Counted from the first letter of the stretch, positions 18,894-28,204 are shown. The stretch is 64,000 nt of DNA from Kangiella shandongensis (GCF_020005365.1 NZ_JACNML010000002.1:294732-358731), one strand, 5' to 3'. Program-made: numbers and translations. Notes: generated by a model from the letters alone, not told the origin.

Positions 18894-18907
18894 CTAAGAC
18901 GCAAACA

Positions 18908-18933
18908 AAAGCCGCCCCTGAGGCGGCTTTTTT
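18908..18933. terminator. Bidirectional terminator between the MlaC-like and peroxiredoxin genes
   Basis: AAAGCCGCC, loop CCTGA, GGCGGCTTT followed by TTT on the plus strand and preceded by AAAA on the other, so it can serve both convergent genes. Confidence 0.9.
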
Positions 18934-18950
18934 ATGAAGTAACCACCCTT

Positions 18951-19424
18951 TTAAAGCTGCTCTAAGATATTCTCAGCAGAACTTTTCTCAAAACCCTTCT
19001 CATCCACTTCTAATGCAGTGACGGTGCCATCTTCGGCAATCAATGCAAACCGCTTAGAGCGAACACCCATACCAAAACCGGTTGCATCCATTTCCAGGCC
19101 TAATGCTTCTGAAAAATCTGCATTGCCATCAGCCACCATCAAAAGGTCTTCTGCATTTTGTGATTTGCCCCAGGCATCCATGACAAAAGCATCATTGACT
19201 GCCATACAGGCAACCGTATCAACGCCCTTTTCTTTCAACTTGTCGTAATTCACCACAAAACCAGGAAGGTGTGCCGCAGAACAGGTTGGAGTAAAGGCTC
19301 CTGGAACCGCAAACATCACAACTTTTTTACCGGAAAAGATTTCATCCGTTTGTATGTCCTTTGGACCTTCCTCGCTCATCACCTTAACCGTCACATTCGG
19401 CAGTTTGTCGCCAACTTTAATCAT
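18951..19424 (-). CDS. Peroxiredoxin (Prx5-type, AhpC/TSA family)
   Basis: Reduces hydrogen and organic peroxides. The 157-residue protein has the peroxidatic cysteine in PGAFTPTCSAAHLPGF (C48) and the Prx5-type VACMAVNDAFVMDAW segment. No glutaredoxin domain is fused. The ATG at 19424 lies 5 bp from GAGG; the GTG just upstream is too close to it. A PspC-domain gene lies upstream on the same strand. Confidence 0.93.
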   Translation of the reverse strand: MIKVGDKLPNVTVKVMSEEGPKDIQTDEIFSGKKVVMFAVPGAFTPTCSAAHLPGFVVNYDKLKEKGVDTVACMAVNDAFVMDAWGKSQNAEDLLMVADGNADFSEALGLEMDATGFGMGVRSKRFALIAEDGTVTALEVDEKGFEKSSAENILEQL

Positions 19425-19454
19425 CACATCCTCACTTCAGTTCAACTTGTATCT

Positions 19455-19634
19455 TTACTCTTCTGGCATCACTATCCACAGGATAATGTAAACAATCACA
19501 CCAGCAAAAGCTGTAAATATGGTCAATAGAGCATATAAAAGACGAGTCATTGTAACATCCCAGCCCAACCATTTGGCTAGCCCACCACACACACCGGCGA
19601 TTACTTTATCTCGAGAGCGCTTTAATTCAGCCAT
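19455..19634 (-). CDS. PspC-domain small membrane protein
   Basis: A 59-residue protein made only of a PspC domain: LKRSRDKVIAGVCGGLAKWLG followed by a transmembrane helix ending in IVYIILWIVMPEE. PspC takes part in the envelope (phage-shock-type) stress response; stand-alone copies are common and their role is uncertain. It may be cotranscribed with the peroxiredoxin gene 30 bp downstream. Confidence 0.88.
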   Translation of the reverse strand: MAELKRSRDKVIAGVCGGLAKWLGWDVTMTRLLYALLTIFTAFAGVIVYIILWIVMPEE

Positions 19635-19749
19635 CACAAATTACCTCTGACTATTAGCCTACTTTTTACTATAGCGCCAGCATATAATCATTCAAGACTA
19701 ATGTCTTAATATTGTGTAACGAATTGATTCTAAGAAGTGTTAATAAAAC

Positions 19750-19772
19750 GCTGGAGGCGGGGTACCTCCAGC
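19750..19772 (-). terminator. Terminator-like hairpin after arfB
   Basis: GCTGGAGG (19750-19757) and CCTCCAGC (19765-19772) form a perfect 8-bp stem; on the minus strand it is followed by GTTTTATTA. It would end the trhO-arfB transcript. Confidence 0.6.
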
Positions 19773-19838
19773 AGGGTTAAAAACATTAATGCGCAAACAT
19801 TAACAAAGGCTAATATAAGACCTTCTCGACCTTGATGA

Positions 19839-19854
19839 TGTGAGTTACCTCACA
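19839..19854. promoter_or_regulatory. CRP-type palindrome upstream of the PspC/peroxiredoxin genes
   Basis: TGTGA-GTTACC-TCACA matches the CRP core (TGTGA, 6 bp, TCACA) exactly. It lies 8 bp beyond the arfB stop codon and about 205 bp before the PspC start, so its target gene is unclear. Confidence 0.35.
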
Positions 19855-19861
19855 CTTTAAA

Positions 19862-20278
19862 CTAGTAATCCACTTTTCCTCTCAGAGACTTTTTCTGAGA
19901 CCGTTGTTTTTTATTTTCCAGTCGGCGTCTCCTGGAAGCTTTGGAGGGCTTGGTGGGAATACGTTTCTTAGGCGGCTTCAGGCAGCGCTGGATAGCGCTT
20001 CTCAAGCGTTTCAGAGCATCATCTTTGTTACGCTCCTGAGTTCTAAAGCTCTGCGCCTTGATAACCATCACTCCTTCGTCTGTAATCCTTGAATCATGGC
20101 TGTTAAGCAGTCGTTGTTTAACCTCTTTGGGCAAAGACGAATGCGGTATATCAAAGCGAAGGTGTATCGCAGAGGCGACCTTATTAACATTCTGACCACC
20201 CGCACCTTGCGCCCGGATAGCCTGAAGCTCGATTTCATGGTCGCCCAACGATATATTTTTGCTAATAAATAAAGGCAT
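19862..20278 (-). CDS. arfB: Peptidyl-tRNA hydrolase ArfB (ribosome rescue)
   Basis: Frees ribosomes stalled without a stop codon by hydrolysing the peptidyl-tRNA. The 138-residue protein carries the class I release-factor motif QGAGGQNVNKV (GGQ at 27-29) and a very basic C-terminal tail (KKRIPTKPSKASRRRRLENKK) that enters the empty mRNA channel. The ATG at 20278 gives the normal family length (E. coli 140 aa); the frame open further upstream overlaps the 3' end of trhO. Confidence 0.95.
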   Translation of the reverse strand: MPLFISKNISLGDHEIELQAIRAQGAGGQNVNKVASAIHLRFDIPHSSLPKEVKQRLLNSHDSRITDEGVMVIKAQSFRTQERNKDDALKRLRSAIQRCLKPPKKRIPTKPSKASRRRRLENKKQRSQKKSLRGKVDY

Positions 20279-20286
20279 GCCCCCTA

Positions 20287-21315
20287 TTATTGCTCCTTCA
20301 TTTTTGTCTGTACAGACTGTTGTTGCTTCGCCAGCTTTTTCCATTGACGGCGCTTAGCAATCGACGTAATCACATCTGAACCGATGTGCTTCTCTCCCCG
20401 AGCTTTTGCCAGCTGGACCTGACGCTCGCGCTCGATATAACGCTGACGTTGCTCAGGCGTTTGTTTGTCGTAACAGTGTGGGCAGCTGACGCCTTTTTCA
20501 TATTTCTCATGCTGCATTTCTTCTTCTGTGATTGGCATACGACAAGCATGACATTGATCGTACTGACCTTTCTGCAGATCATGATCCACAGCAACGCGAT
20601 TATCAAACACGAAACACTCGCCTTCCCACAGAGTTTCATCCTTATCCACTTCCTCAAGGTACTTCAGAATACCGCCTTCCAGGTGGAAAACGTTCTCGAA
20701 GCCTTGCTCTTTCAAGTAAGCCGTTGATTTCTCGCAGCGGATGCCGCCGGTACAGAACATCGCGACTTTTTTATGCTTTTCCGGATCAAGATTCTCTTTA
20801 ACGTACTCAGGAAACTCGCGGAAAGTCTCGGTTTTGGGGTTCACCGCTCCCTTGAAAGTGCCGATCCCGACTTCATAATCGTTACGCGTATCGATCAGCA
20901 AAACATCTGGATCAGAAATCAGATCGTTCCAGTCTTTGGGCTTAACGTAGGTGCCCACCACCTCTTTAGGATCGATGCCTTCGACTCCCATGGTGACGAT
21001 TTCTTTCTTCAGTTTCACCTTGGTGCGGTAAAACGGCATGGCTTCATCGTAAGACTCTTTGTAGTCCAGCTCAGCCAGACGGGAGTCGCTTTTGATCCAG
21101 TTTAGTACCGTATCAATACCCTCGCGCGTACCGGCAATAGTGCCATTAATACCTTCCTGGGCTAGTAATAGAGTGCCTTTAACCTCGTTATCCAACATAA
21201 CGTCTAGTAAAGGCTGACGAAGATTCTCGAAATTATCGAGATTTACAAATTTGTAGAGTGCGCAAACCACAGTCGGCTTAGCAGCTGCATCAGATGCAGT
21301 TGTAGAAATAGTCAT
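20287..21315 (-). CDS. trhO: tRNA uridine(34) hydroxylase TrhO (rhodanese family, YceA)
   Basis: Oxygen-dependent hydroxylation of tRNA wobble uridine, giving 5-hydroxyuridine. The 342-residue protein has the N-terminal domain ([35 protein letters not shown]), a central rhodanese domain with the catalytic loop [13 protein letters not shown] and a C-terminal CxxC/CxxC zinc-like segment (CHACR, CPHCY). The ATG at 21315 has GAGGACAAT upstream; the longer frame would add 42 unlikely residues. Probably cotranscribed with arfB. Confidence 0.95.
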   Translation of the reverse strand: MTISTTASDAAAKPTVVCALYKFVNLDNFENLRQPLLDVMLDNEVKGTLLLAQEGINGTIAGTREGIDTVLNWIKSDSRLAELDYKESYDEAMPFYRTKVKLKKEIVTMGVEGIDPKEVVGTYVKPKDWNDLISDPDVLLIDTRNDYEVGIGTFKGAVNPKTETFREFPEYVKENLDPEKHKKVAMFCTGGIRCEKSTAYLKEQGFENVFHLEGGILKYLEEVDKDETLWEGECFVFDNRVAVDHDLQKGQYDQCHACRMPITEEEMQHEKYEKGVSCPHCYDKQTPEQRQRYIERERQVQLAKARGEKHIGSDVITSIAKRRQWKKLAKQQQSVQTKMKEQ

Positions 21316-21431
21316 ATTGTCCTCGCTGTCTGGAACGTAAAACCAGTGCAAATTTGGGACGTGATTGTAATCGTTTTTACCGGATTTGTGTAGGGTTTCT
21401 GGGTATTTTTTGTACAGCTTCGTACAAACTC

Positions 21432-22118
21432 TCAGAACCAAACGCTGTGCCCATACTGTTTTAGCCAGACTTCGGCCTGTTGGTAGTCAGGACAATGTTT
21501 TTCGACCAGCTTCCAGAAGCGTTTGGAGTGGTTGAGGTGTTTGAGATGGCACAGCTCATGGACGATCAGATAGTCTATAATATGGGTTGGGGTCAGTAAT
21601 ATGAGTTGATTCAGTTGAACAATACCTTTGGCGGTACAGTGGCCCCACTGGGTTTTGGTTTTACGAAAACGGACGCCGCTGAGTTTTCTCGCCAGACCCA
21701 TGGTTCCGGCCATGGTTTCGACTCTTTGCGGTAACCGTTCTTTTGCCTGTGCCAGCAACCAACGATCCAGCTGTTTCTTTAACGATTCATAGGATAAGTC
21801 TTTATTGCTGATCTGCAATTTATCATCGGTGAGCTGGATCCGGTTAACGCCCTCTTTTATGGTTAAGTGTCGTACTTGTCCCATAAAACTGATGACCTCG
21901 CCATCTTGAAGTTTCAGTCGTGACTCATCTCTCTGTGCCTGCTCAACCAGTTTTCGTGCGATCCATTTAGCTTTTTGGTAAACAAAACCTTCGATCCAGT
22001 CATTGGGCGCGCCCTGTGGCGCACGAACCTTTACCTTTTGATGATGGACTTCAATAGATAAAGTTCGCCGGTTACTACGGATCACTTCATAATCAAAGTT
22101 ATGATTAATTTCGGTCAT
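21432..22118 (-). CDS. YgjP-like (DUF45/SprT-like) metallopeptidase-family protein
   Basis: A 228-residue protein with the zinc motif [20 protein letters not shown] (HExxH plus a third histidine) and [16 protein letters not shown], both typical of the YgjP/DUF45 family of M48-like folds. E. coli YgjP has been reported to act on UTP; the physiological role is not settled. It sits with a GIY-YIG gene and an NlpC gene in a leftward run. Confidence 0.88.
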   Translation of the reverse strand: MTEINHNFDYEVIRSNRRTLSIEVHHQKVKVRAPQGAPNDWIEGFVYQKAKWIARKLVEQAQRDESRLKLQDGEVISFMGQVRHLTIKEGVNRIQLTDDKLQISNKDLSYESLKKQLDRWLLAQAKERLPQRVETMAGTMGLARKLSGVRFRKTKTQWGHCTAKGIVQLNQLILLTPTHIIDYLIVHELCHLKHLNHSKRFWKLVEKHCPDYQQAEVWLKQYGHSVWF

Positions 22119-22121
22119 CGT

Positions 22122-22430
22122 TTAATGAGTTTCAGCAATTTCATTGATCACTAATTGCCCAGAAGCCAATAACTTCTTCTGGCTCGCGGTTAGCTTTTTA
22201 ACTTTTAACTCGGCCTTTAAAGCCAGTGACTTACTTTTAAATTCAGTATGATAAATCATGGTTAAAGGTTGTCGCCCACGCAAATATTTGGCACAGCGCG
22301 GACCATTCGACTGATGTTCCTCAAACCGACGTTCCAGATCAGTAGTAATCCCTGTATATAGCGTTTCATCTTTACATCGTAAGATGTATAAATACCACCA
22401 TTCTTTCTCTTCCAACTCTTCCGAGATCAT
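22122..22430 (-). CDS. GIY-YIG domain protein, YhbQ family
   Basis: A 102-residue single GIY-YIG nuclease-like domain: WYLYILRCKDETLYTGITTD and RRFEEHQSNGPRCAKYLRGRQPL, then a basic C-terminal part. Homologues such as E. coli YhbQ have been linked to DNA repair or restart; function is not firmly known. Starts 4 bp after GGAG and ends 3 bp before the ygjP-like gene. Confidence 0.88.
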   Translation of the reverse strand: MISEELEEKEWWYLYILRCKDETLYTGITTDLERRFEEHQSNGPRCAKYLRGRQPLTMIYHTEFKSKSLALKAELKVKKLTASQKKLLASGQLVINEIAETH

Positions 22431-22454
22431 AAAACTCCAGTTTATGGTTAGAGG

Positions 22455-22985
22455 TTACTCTTTCCTGCCTTCATCGCTGTATAAGCGTCCAGCTCGAATC
22501 AAGCGTGGCTTAAAATAGACATTCGCCATTGAGCTCACCCTGACTTTCTTGCCGCTAGATGGTGCATGAACAAACTGTCCTTGTCCAATATAAATACCGA
22601 CATGTGAGGCTTTACCATTAATACGATAAAAGAGTAAATCTCCCGGCCTTAAATCATCACTATCAACTTCATCAGAAGCGGCTAACTGCGCATAGGAAAC
22701 TCGTGGAACCCGTTCGCCAACTTTGGAGTGAGAGTAATAGACCAGGCCACTGCAATCAAATCCTTCGCCAGGACTGCTGCCTCCATAGCGATACTTTATA
22801 CCCACCATGGATTGTGCGATTTGTGCAATCCTTATTCCTTTATCATCACTATATTCGGAACTACCACTCTTGGTTATACCATGCCTTGTTTTGCTTTTTT
22901 GTGAGGTCGCACAACTGGATAGTAACGCAACAGCCGTTACCAGTAGGCAGCAATAATAAATGTTATGGAAGTGTTTAATCTGCAT
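22455..22985 (-). CDS. NlpC/P60-family peptidoglycan endopeptidase, lipoprotein
   Basis: A 176-residue lipoprotein (lipobox LLSSC, C25) with one NlpC/P60 domain. The catalytic triad is visible: C78 in GEGFDCSGLV, H128 in KASHVGIY and H140 in GQFVHAPSSG. It should cut cross-link peptides in the periplasm (the MepS/Spr group). It is the shortest standard form, with no substrate-binding SH3 domain. Confidence 0.92.
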   Translation of the reverse strand: MQIKHFHNIYYCCLLVTAVALLSSCATSQKSKTRHGITKSGSSEYSDDKGIRIAQIAQSMVGIKYRYGGSSPGEGFDCSGLVYYSHSKVGERVPRVSYAQLAASDEVDSDDLRPGDLLFYRINGKASHVGIYIGQGQFVHAPSSGKKVRVSSMANVYFKPRLIRAGRLYSDEGRKE

Positions 22986-23056
22986 GCTCTAAGACTAGCA
23001 CGAGAAAACTGAATTTACACTAAACAGGGTTTAAAACACATCATTCCCGCGAGGAT

Positions 23057-23093
23057 GACGAGCTTACTGAGACCTTCCTACAGTAAGCTCGTC
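23057..23093. repeat. 13-bp perfect inverted repeat at the end of srkA
   Basis: GACGAGCTTACTG (23057-23069) and CAGTAAGCTCGTC (23081-23093), loop of 11 nt. It overlaps the srkA stop codon. There is no T-run in either direction, so it is a weak terminator candidate or a REP-type sequence; CATTCCCGCGAGGATGACG to the left is also palindrome-like. Confidence 0.6.
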
Positions 23094-24078
23094 AATAATT
23101 CGGTAAACTCAGCGGCGCTTCCTGTAACTCGGCAAATTGCATCCGCAAATCCAGTATTTGCTCCTGCCAGTACTGCACGCTACCGAAATACGGAAAGGCA
23201 TATTTAAATGCAGGGTCATGCCAACGACGAGCGAGCCAGGCACTGTGATAAATCATCCGCAAGGTTCGCAAACACTCTATCATCTGTAGTTCTCGAGTAT
23301 TGAAGTCACAAAACTCCTGATAACCCTCAAGCACCTCAAGCAGCTGTTTCTGCTGCTGCTCTCGATCTCCAGATAACAGCATCCAGATGTCCTGAATAGC
23401 AGGGGCCATTCTCGAGTCATCCAGATCGACGAAGTGTGGGTTGTCGTCACGCCACAAAATATTGCCAATATGGCAATCGCCATGCACCCGAATAAAGCGC
23501 TGTTCGCCAGCTCTCTGCCATAACTCGTCAACTAGCTGCATTAAATCACGAACCAGCGTTTCATAAGGCATCCTGACTTCAGCCGGCAGGGCGTATTCTA
23601 TAATGTACTCAATACTGTCATGCCCGTAGGTCTTTGGAGTTAAGGCCGGGCGCAACGAATAATCCTTTGCCTGCCCCACCCCATGGATGCGACCTAAAAA
23701 TCGGCCCAAAGTAAATAAATTATCGAGATTATCCAGCTCTGGAGCATGTCCACCTTTGCGCTCGAATAAGGCACAGTAATAGCCCTGATACTCGAACAAG
23801 CTCTCGCCCTGCGTTTTCATTGGGGCAACCACCGGCAATTCCTGCTCAACGAGTTCAAAGCAAAAGTTATGCTCTTCCAGAATTTGTTCTTTCGTCCAGC
23901 GCTTAGGGCGATAGAACTTAGCGATTAGCGGAGCTTCTTCTTCCAGCCCAATCTGCAGGACACGATTTTCATAGCTATTGAGGGCGAGAACTCGCCCATC
24001 AGAATAAAACCCTCTCGACTCAACGGCATCAAGGATAAAGTCCGGCGTCAGTTGTTCGAAAGGGTTTTCTTGAGGCAT
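23092..24078 (-). CDS. srkA: Stress response serine/threonine kinase A (YihE/RdoA)
   Basis: Aminoglycoside-phosphotransferase-fold kinase of 328 residues (E. coli SrkA 328), known to protect against stress-induced death. The catalytic loop is RVHGDCHIGNILW and the metal-binding DFG-like segment is PHFVDLDDSRMAP. It starts only 7 bp after the SulP gene's stop, so the two are likely one transcript. Confidence 0.94.
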   Translation of the reverse strand: MPQENPFEQLTPDFILDAVESRGFYSDGRVLALNSYENRVLQIGLEEEAPLIAKFYRPKRWTKEQILEEHNFCFELVEQELPVVAPMKTQGESLFEYQGYYCALFERKGGHAPELDNLDNLFTLGRFLGRIHGVGQAKDYSLRPALTPKTYGHDSIEYIIEYALPAEVRMPYETLVRDLMQLVDELWQRAGEQRFIRVHGDCHIGNILWRDDNPHFVDLDDSRMAPAIQDIWMLLSGDREQQQKQLLEVLEGYQEFCDFNTRELQMIECLRTLRMIYHSAWLARRWHDPAFKYAFPYFGSVQYWQEQILDLRMQFAELQEAPLSLPNY

Positions 24079-24085
24079 TAGTCTA

Positions 24086-25663
24086 TTAACCGCCTAGCTC
24101 ATCATCAGCAACAAAGTAGCGAGGGTCCTCGGCAGCATTCTTTTCCACCAGATTACCCGCTTTCTTTAGTAGTTTGGTACAGTCTGGGCTTAAGTGCAAT
24201 AAGTGCAGCTTTTTACCGGCGCGCTCATAACGCATCGCCAATGAATCGATCACCTCGATCCCTGAATGGTCCCAGACCCGCGAATTTTCGAAGTCCACAT
24301 ACACTTCATCCAAATCCGTACGTGCCGAGAACTGTTCGGCGAAGTGTGTGGTCGAGCCAAAGAACAAGGGCCCACGCACTGTGTAGAACGCCTTGCCGTC
24401 TTTTTCAGTACGACGAACACGCACACGCTTGGCACTGGTCCAGGCGAAGACTAATGCTGACACAATCACACCAACGATGACCGCCATGGCCAAGTCAGTA
24501 ACGACCGTGGTCACAGTCACAATGACCAAAACCAAAGCATCTGGCCCCGGCACTTTACGCATAATACGGAAACTGGCCCACTCGAAGGTACCTATAACCA
24601 CAATAAACATCACGCCAATGAGCGCCGCCACCGGAATTTGTTCAATCCAGCTCGACGCGAACAAAATAAAGCATAATAAGGCCAATGCAGCCACGATTCC
24701 CGATGTACGCCCACGACCACCAGAGTTGACGTTAATCAAACTCTGACCGATCATGGCGCAACCGCCCATACCGCCAAAGAAACCCGTCGCCGTATTGGCT
24801 AAACCTTGCGCAAAACACTCACGGTTGCCCTGGCCCCGTGTTTCGGTAATTTCATCAATCAGACGCAAGCACAGCAAGGACTCGATCAAACCAATCGCGG
24901 CCAGAATCAGGGAATAAGGCAAAATAATCCATAGCGTTTCCAGCGTCATAGGCACGCTCGGAATATGGAACTCAGGGAAGCCACCGCCAATTTTGTCATT
25001 ATCGCCAACCGTCACCGTATCCACACCGCCATAAGTCGCCATGGCATAGGCAATAAAGGATACTGAAACAATTGCCACTAATCCTGCAGGAATGGCTTTG
25101 GTAATTTTTGGCATAATGTAGATGATGAACATGGTCAACAGCACCAGGCCAAACATAATCCATAAATCAGAGCCCTCAATCCAGGCCACGTCGATACTAC
25201 TGTCCTCAAGAAAAGTACCGTGCAACCAACCTTCTTCACCACGCACGCCAAACTGTTTTAGCTGCGACAGGAAAATCAGGATTGCCAGGCCATTAACAAA
25301 ACCCAGCATCACAGGATGCGGTACCATACGGATCAGCTTGCCCAGCTTCATCCAACCGGCCAGCATCTGAATAATCCCCATCAGCACGACTGTAGCAAAG
25401 AGGTATTCGACACCATGATCCGCCACTAGAGCGACCATAACCACAGCTAAGGCGCCGGTTGCACCGGAAATCATACCCGGTCGACCGCCAAATACTGACG
25501 TAATCAAACCCACCATAAAAGCAGCGTACAAACCAACCAATGGCTCCACGCCAGCCACAAATGCAAAAGCCACGGCTTCTGGCACCAGCGCCAGCGCCAC
25601 AGTCAATCCGGACAACAAGTCGTTTTTCAGACTCGATGTCTTATTCACTATCAAATCAATCAT
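24086..25663 (-). CDS. SulP-family anion transporter with STAS domain
   Basis: A 525-residue inner-membrane transporter for anions such as sulfate, bicarbonate or dicarboxylates. The N-terminal SulP core (NDLLSGLTVALALVPEAVAF, GLYAAFMVGLITSVFGGRPGMISG) has about a dozen helices; the C-terminal STAS domain starts near residue 430 (EVYVDFENSRVWDHSGIEVID). AGGCGAAAAG precedes the ATG. No carbonic anhydrase is adjacent, so the substrate is unknown. Confidence 0.9.
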   Translation of the reverse strand: MIDLIVNKTSSLKNDLLSGLTVALALVPEAVAFAFVAGVEPLVGLYAAFMVGLITSVFGGRPGMISGATGALAVVMVALVADHGVEYLFATVVLMGIIQMLAGWMKLGKLIRMVPHPVMLGFVNGLAILIFLSQLKQFGVRGEEGWLHGTFLEDSSIDVAWIEGSDLWIMFGLVLLTMFIIYIMPKITKAIPAGLVAIVSVSFIAYAMATYGGVDTVTVGDNDKIGGGFPEFHIPSVPMTLETLWIILPYSLILAAIGLIESLLCLRLIDEITETRGQGNRECFAQGLANTATGFFGGMGGCAMIGQSLINVNSGGRGRTSGIVAALALLCFILFASSWIEQIPVAALIGVMFIVVIGTFEWASFRIMRKVPGPDALVLVIVTVTTVVTDLAMAVIVGVIVSALVFAWTSAKRVRVRRTEKDGKAFYTVRGPLFFGSTTHFAEQFSARTDLDEVYVDFENSRVWDHSGIEVIDSLAMRYERAGKKLHLLHLSPDCTKLLKKAGNLVEKNAAEDPRYFVADDELGG

Positions 25664-25708
25664 CTTTTCGCCTAAACAGGAAAATTGTCCCAGAACGGGA
25701 GGTTAGAT

Positions 25709-25756
25709 CTTGTTGAGCCTTTATAAAAGGTCAACAAGCTCCAGGTCAGCTGACCT
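25709..25756. other. Two strong palindromes in the sulP 5' region
   Basis: CTTGTTGA (25709-25716) pairs with TCAACAAG (25731-25738), extended inward by CCTT/AAGG around ATAA; next to it AGGTCAGCTGACCT (25743-25756) is a perfect 14-bp palindrome. Both lie 45-95 bp upstream of the sulP start. They may be operators, an RNA leader structure or a terminator without T-run for the DUF502 gene. Confidence 0.45.
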
Positions 25757-25831
25757 ATGGAGGCGCGCATTCTACAGAAAAGGCCCATTATTCTCAAACG
25801 ATAACGGCCTTCGCAAGAAACACGCCCACAC

Positions 25832-26434
25832 TCAATTGTTATCCGGCACCACGTTTCGTTGTTCCTTTTCGCTAGCCATTGCCGCTGTTAACACCTTCTT
25901 CATGGCTTCGCTCGGTGCCATATCCAGCTCTTTAACCTTATCCTTGTCCATAAACAGTGTAAAACCACCAATTTGGTAACTCAGAGGAATATACACAGCG
26001 ATCAAGTCCGAACGTTCGCCTAATCTGATATCGTCACTGGTGACAAAACCAATCACCTCAGCGCCCTCCTGAACCTCAACCAGTACCGTTTTTTGCAGCT
26101 CCTCTTTTTTCGACGGTGATAAAAAACGCACCATGTCATTTAGCGCGTTATAGACTACGCTCACCACCGGGATTCGCTCCATCAACTGATCCAAGCCACG
26201 AAGAATCAGCTGTCCCAGGTAAAACTTAATCAATAGCCCCAAACCAAAGATCAGTAAAATGCCCAGTATTAACCCCAACCCCGGCCAATACATGCTCTCT
26301 GGCATAAACAGCAACAATAGCTTGCTTAAATAAGTTTCCAGCGTCGACACCAGCCACACGATAATGGCTATGGTTAAAACGATGGGCAGGATCGCAAATA
26401 AGCCCTGCAAGAATATTTTACTGAGAGTTTTCAT
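25832..26434 (-). CDS. DUF502 family membrane protein
   Basis: A 200-residue integral membrane protein with two N-terminal helices (ILPIVLTIAIIVWLVS; GLILGILLIFGLGLLIKF) and then the DUF502 signature RIPVVSVVYNALNDMVRFLSP and DLIAVYIPLSYQIGGFTLFM. The family is widespread and its function unknown. AAGGGCTAT ribosome site. Leftward, downstream of the SRPBCC gene. Confidence 0.88.
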   Translation of the reverse strand: MKTLSKIFLQGLFAILPIVLTIAIIVWLVSTLETYLSKLLLLFMPESMYWPGLGLILGILLIFGLGLLIKFYLGQLILRGLDQLMERIPVVSVVYNALNDMVRFLSPSKKEELQKTVLVEVQEGAEVIGFVTSDDIRLGERSDLIAVYIPLSYQIGGFTLFMDKDKVKELDMAPSEAMKKVLTAAMASEKEQRNVVPDNN

Positions 26435-26460
26435 ATAGCCCTTATACTCTTCGTTGCTCT

Positions 26461-26898
26461 TTATGATTGTTCGGCGAAGTTTTTAAACTGCTGCATATAG
26501 TGTCGTGTCTGATTGGGAAATGCTTTTTTCATAAAAAAACCCATCAGCTTCATTCCCAAACTGGTAAACCTGAAGTGGTTCTTTGTCGCCCAATAGGTTT
26601 GTTCAGCACCCACCGCCTTAAATTCATTCTCAACCGTATTAACCACACCATCCGTCTCATAAGTTGCAGACAGTCGCTCAGGTAAATGCTGTTCGGTAAT
26701 GGTCTCAATCATTGACAACTCCCGCTTGCCCATAAGGTAAACCAACTTGTTTTGGCAACCGACCTGACCCAGCTCGCCACTCAAATGTTCAAAAGCCACC
26801 ATCTCCGGCTGCCATTTTTTTAGATTATCCACGTTTGTAAATAATTCTACGACCTCTGAAAGCGGCTTATTGATAACAATATCCAACTGATATTCCAT
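26461..26898 (-). CDS. SRPBCC (START-like) family protein
   Basis: A 145-residue single-domain helix-grip protein (YQLDIVINKPLSEVVELFTNVDNLKKWQPEMVAFEHL opens as in polyketide cyclase/dehydrase-like proteins), ending in FMKKAFPNQTRHYMQQFKNFAEQ. Such proteins bind a hydrophobic ligand; which one is unknown. The second of two tandem ATGs is best spaced (5 bp) from AAGGAG. Confidence 0.8.
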   Translation of the reverse strand: MEYQLDIVINKPLSEVVELFTNVDNLKKWQPEMVAFEHLSGELGQVGCQNKLVYLMGKRELSMIETITEQHLPERLSATYETDGVVNTVENEFKAVGAEQTYWATKNHFRFTSLGMKLMGFFMKKAFPNQTRHYMQQFKNFAEQS

Positions 26899-26977
26899 CA
26901 TAACTCCTTAGTTTTCAAGACACTCGGCTGCTACCAGTCTATAACGGTTACCCGGCAAATCCTAGTGAAAACCCTGT

Positions 26978-28156
26978 CTATGACTTGTAGGGAGAATGAT
27001 CGAAGTAGTCCTTCCAGCGAAGTTGTAACCAGCGGTCTTCTTCTTGCAAAGCCCCAGCAATCGCTGCTCTAAACTCCGGATGAAATACGTAATGACGTGA
27101 ATGGGTCTTAACAGGCAAAAAACCTCTGGCCAGTTTATGCTCTCCCTGTGCGCCCGGCTCAAAACGCTTCAGGCCATGCTTGATGGCGTACTCGATACCG
27201 CGGTAATAACAGGTTTCAAAGTGCAGAAACTCAACCTCTTCCGTACACCCCCAGTAACGTCCAAACAGTGCATCCTGCGAGCGCATAAAAAAGGCACCAG
27301 CGATAACCTTGCCCCGATATTTGGCCAATAACAATAACGTCTGCTCAGGCATGGCCCGAGCACACTGCTCAAAGAACCTAACCGAGAGCTGAGCCCAGCC
27401 CCCTTTCCTATCGAACGTATTACGATACATCCGATAGAACAACTGCCAGTCCTCAGTAGAAGCCGTATGTCCATTGAGCCAGCAGAACTGCCATCCCTGC
27501 TCTGACTCATCCTCTAGAAAAGGACGACGCTCCCGCAAGATATTCTTACGCTTCTTAGCTTTAAGGTGGCTCAGAAAGTCATCAAAAGAGCCGTACTCCT
27601 GATTGTGCCAATGAAACTGAATATCCCAACGCTCCAGCATCTGCTCGCATGAAAAGTCAGAGTATTCCTCTGGTGTAATAAAGTTAACGTGCCAGCTGCT
27701 GAGATGATTTTGTTCAGACCACTGAACCGCAGCCTGTATCAATGCCGCCCGCTCCAGAGACTGGAGGGAGCTGATAAGCCTGGGACCGGTTACGGGCGTC
27801 ATTGGGACAGCGGTCAGAGCTTTTGGATAATACTCAAGGCCATTGCGCTGAAATGCATCGGCCCAGGTCCAGTCAAACACATACTCGCCGTATGAGTGAC
27901 CTTTAATATAATTAGGCATTACTGCTACCAGCTTGTCATCACGATAAAAGGCCAGGTGGCATGGCTGCCAGCCTGATTCGGCCCCCACAGAAGCAGAATC
28001 TTCCAATGCTTTTAAAAATGCGTGTTGGACAAAAGGGTGGTCGGCATCAGCAGAGTCACCAGCGCTCAATAAGTCCTGCCAATCTTTGGCATCTATTTCA
28101 TTGATGGATAAGGCAGGCTTTAAAGTTATTGGTTGAGACAAAGGCTGGCTGATCAA
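26978..28156 (-). CDS. COG3146 (DUF482) GNAT-fold acyltransferase
   Basis: A 392-residue cytoplasmic protein of the family once called 'peptidogalycan biosynthesis', with FemAB/GNAT fold. Typical segments are HLKAKKRKNILRERR, RNTFDRKGGWAQL and ARGFLPVKTHSRHYV near the C-terminus. The start is a TTG codon with AGGA about 14 bp upstream, which is weak; no better in-frame start was found. Natural substrate unknown. Confidence 0.83.
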   Translation of the reverse strand: MISQPLSQPITLKPALSINEIDAKDWQDLLSAGDSADADHPFVQHAFLKALEDSASVGAESGWQPCHLAFYRDDKLVAVMPNYIKGHSYGEYVFDWTWADAFQRNGLEYYPKALTAVPMTPVTGPRLISSLQSLERAALIQAAVQWSEQNHLSSWHVNFITPEEYSDFSCEQMLERWDIQFHWHNQEYGSFDDFLSHLKAKKRKNILRERRPFLEDESEQGWQFCWLNGHTASTEDWQLFYRMYRNTFDRKGGWAQLSVRFFEQCARAMPEQTLLLLAKYRGKVIAGAFFMRSQDALFGRYWGCTEEVEFLHFETCYYRGIEYAIKHGLKRFEPGAQGEHKLARGFLPVKTHSRHYVFHPEFRAAIAGALQEEDRWLQLRWKDYFDHSPYKS

Positions 28157-28204
28157 TTAATTGAGAGTATCCTGATTGTAACCAACAACAATAGATAGAA
28201 TAAA

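Noticed and set aside
20386..21105. Open frames opposite trhO
   Set aside because: Shadows of the trhO coding strand; no protein-like features.
24241..24746. Several overlapping open frames opposite the sulP gene
   Set aside because: They run antisense within a gene having a clear SulP/STAS product and show no family pattern or ribosome site.
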